Of a DNA stretch of 34,546 nucleotides, positions 33,977-34,546 are shown in pieces. The notes below the pieces were generated by a model. The model did not search any database and was not told the DNA's origin. It worked only from the letters and a program-made list of their open reading frames with translations. The stretch's first letter is position 1. Each line of letters begins with the position of its first letter. The position numbers were made by a program, and so were the translations under genes. The DNA is from Dictyobacter arantiisoli (GTDB lineage Bacteria; Chloroflexota; Ktedonobacteria; Ktedonobacterales; Ktedonobacteraceae): NCBI RefSeq assembly GCF_008326305.1, contig NZ_BIXY01000078.1, forward strand, positions 1 to 34,546, given 5' to 3'.

Positions 33977-34285
33977 ATGGAAAACCGTGCGACTTTTATT
34001 TGTCAGATCCGTGCGTTGCGTCCGGGCTTTGCGGATGAGATGTTACCTGAGGAATTGGCGGCGATGCAGGCGCATTCGGAGTATCTCGATCAGCTCAAGC
34101 AAGAAACAACCTTTTATTTGATCGGTCCCTGCCTCGATCGCGCCTTTGGTATCGTTATTTTTGAGGCTGATTCTCTCGAAGCGGCCCACGAGATGATGGC
34201 TCATGATCCCTCGGTGGAGCGCGGCGTGATGAGCTTTGAAGTCCATCCTTTCAAAATCTCGTTCTGGCAGCCGCCACAGAATTAA
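33977..34285 (+). CDS. YciI-like protein (YCII domain)
   Basis: 102 aa from ATG 33977, which follows AAAGGTGG; an earlier in-frame ATG at 33944 lacks a ribosome site. The YCII ferredoxin-like fold is suggested by a RPGF start, AHSEYLDQLKQE helix, GPCLDRAFGIVIFEADSLEAAHEMMAHDP and a final VHPF segment. The conserved His and Asp of the putative active site are present (AHSEYL; AHDPS). Biochemical function of most members is unknown. It is not linked to any operon partner here. Confidence 0.82.
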   Translation: MENRATFICQIRALRPGFADEMLPEELAAMQAHSEYLDQLKQETTFYLIGPCLDRAFGIVIFEADSLEAAHEMMAHDPSVERGVMSFEVHPFKISFWQPPQN

Positions 34286-34344
34286 TATACCTATTTGCAA
34301 TAGGCATGATCAGGGGTTTCTAAGTAAATAGAGTAGACCGTCAG

Positions 34345-34460
34345 CGAATGTGAACCCTGCCACAGTGTGAAAAAGCCGTAGCCGCCACCGTTCTGCGGTG
34401 GAGTGAAACGCCCCTCAATACGGTTCAAATAGTCCATGCTCCTGCGGAGCACCCGGAACG
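34345..34460 (+). ncRNA. Candidate HEARO-type omega RNA (IscB-associated)
   Basis: A structured stretch directly before a new ORF: AGCCGTA (34374-34380) pairs with TACGGTT (34419-34425), enclosing CCACCG/CGGTGG (34385-34390, 34396-34401), followed by GCTCC-TGC-GGAGC (34438-34450). Upstream is TGTGAACCCTGCCACAGTGT. Multi-helix RNAs in this position, just 5' of an iscB gene, are HEARO/omega RNAs, known to be abundant in Ktedonobacter. The match is from memory of the architecture and is not tested against a model; another transposon-end RNA is possible. Confidence 0.4.
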
Positions 34461-34483
34461 ATGAAAAGGAGGTAAAATAGGAG

Positions 34484-34546
34484 GTGAACCAGCGCCAAGA
34501 TTCACAGATCGAGATGTTATCTAGTGGAACAAACCTGGGTTCAAAT
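34484..34546 (+). CDS. 5' end of an ORF, possibly iscB (cut by window edge)
   Basis: From GTG 34484 the frame is open to the window end: 21 codons beginning (M)NQRQDSQIEM and continuing LSSGTNLGSN. AAGGAGG lies 11 bases upstream. The residues alone do not identify the family. The structured RNA just before it and the polar N-terminal extension would suit an IscB RNA-guided nuclease. Confidence 0.35.
   Translation, partial: MNQRQDSQIEMLSSGTNLGSN

Noticed and set aside
34374-34425. Group II intron domain V
   Set aside because: AGCCGT...ACGGTT resembles the base of domain V, but the interior holds an extra hairpin and about 38 bases, not a single short hairpin with GAAA loop.
34484-34546. A tRNA starting near the right edge (GGTTCAAAT looks like a T-loop)
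   Set aside because: No D-arm or anticodon arm can be folded upstream at the correct spacing.

Overview
The window looks like a chromosomal accessory region from a soil Chloroflexota bacterium, most likely class Ktedonobacteria. This is inferred from gene content (KaiC-like ATPase plus receiver, large NACHT NTPase, orphan solute-binding proteins, IS607 and a probable IscB element). No rRNA or tRNA is present to fix the taxonomy.

Layout. 1-127: 3' end of an IS5-type transposase. 262-3034: dienelactone hydrolase (-) and leuA (+). 3104-5049: two-gene signalling operon (-), a double-domain KaiC-like ATPase and a lone receiver, separated from leuA by a perfect bidirectional terminator. 5215-7760: copper ATPase gene behind a consensus sigma70 promoter and a CsoR-like operator. 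7847-12007: membrane glycosyltransferase (-) and a membrane-anchored type 1 solute-binding protein (+), divergent. 12083-14468: accessory island with a Tn3-type transposase relic, a gene ending in a papain-fold peptidase/toxin domain, and a small KGG stress protein between inverted copies of a dispersed repeat. 14469-17891: 1140-aa NACHT protein with a C-terminal repeat region of clearly lower GC. 18048-20299: luciferase-like monooxygenase and azlCD. 20300-22386: long leader with a strong promoter, a small ORF and a terminator, ahead of a PhnD-like binding protein without signal peptide. 22722-23825: nickel/cobalt permease with an inverted repeat over its promoter. 24576-26780: a repeat-rich coiled-coil protein and a membrane-anchored jelly-roll protein. 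27071-31239: TetR regulator, IS607 element (leaderless tnpA promoter, tnpB, probable omega RNA), then a small membrane protein and an alpha/beta hydrolase; the IS appears to split a former operon. 31697-34285: acidic hypothetical, hemolysin III family protein, a glucosaminidase fragment lacking its catalytic part, and a YciI-like protein. 34345-34546: a structured RNA and the first codons of an ORF that together resemble the start of an IscB (HEARO omega RNA) element.

What ties the region together: about ten copies of an imperfectly palindromic repeat of about 75 bp lie in the accessory gaps, several in inverted pairs, next to the KGG gene, the toxin-like gene, the NACHT gene, the PhnD-like gene and the coiled-coil gene. 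The most promising leads are this repeat family, the mosaic NACHT protein, the KaiC-like/receiver pair that has lost the clock phosphosites, the PhnD-like leader, and the RNA-guided nuclease elements.
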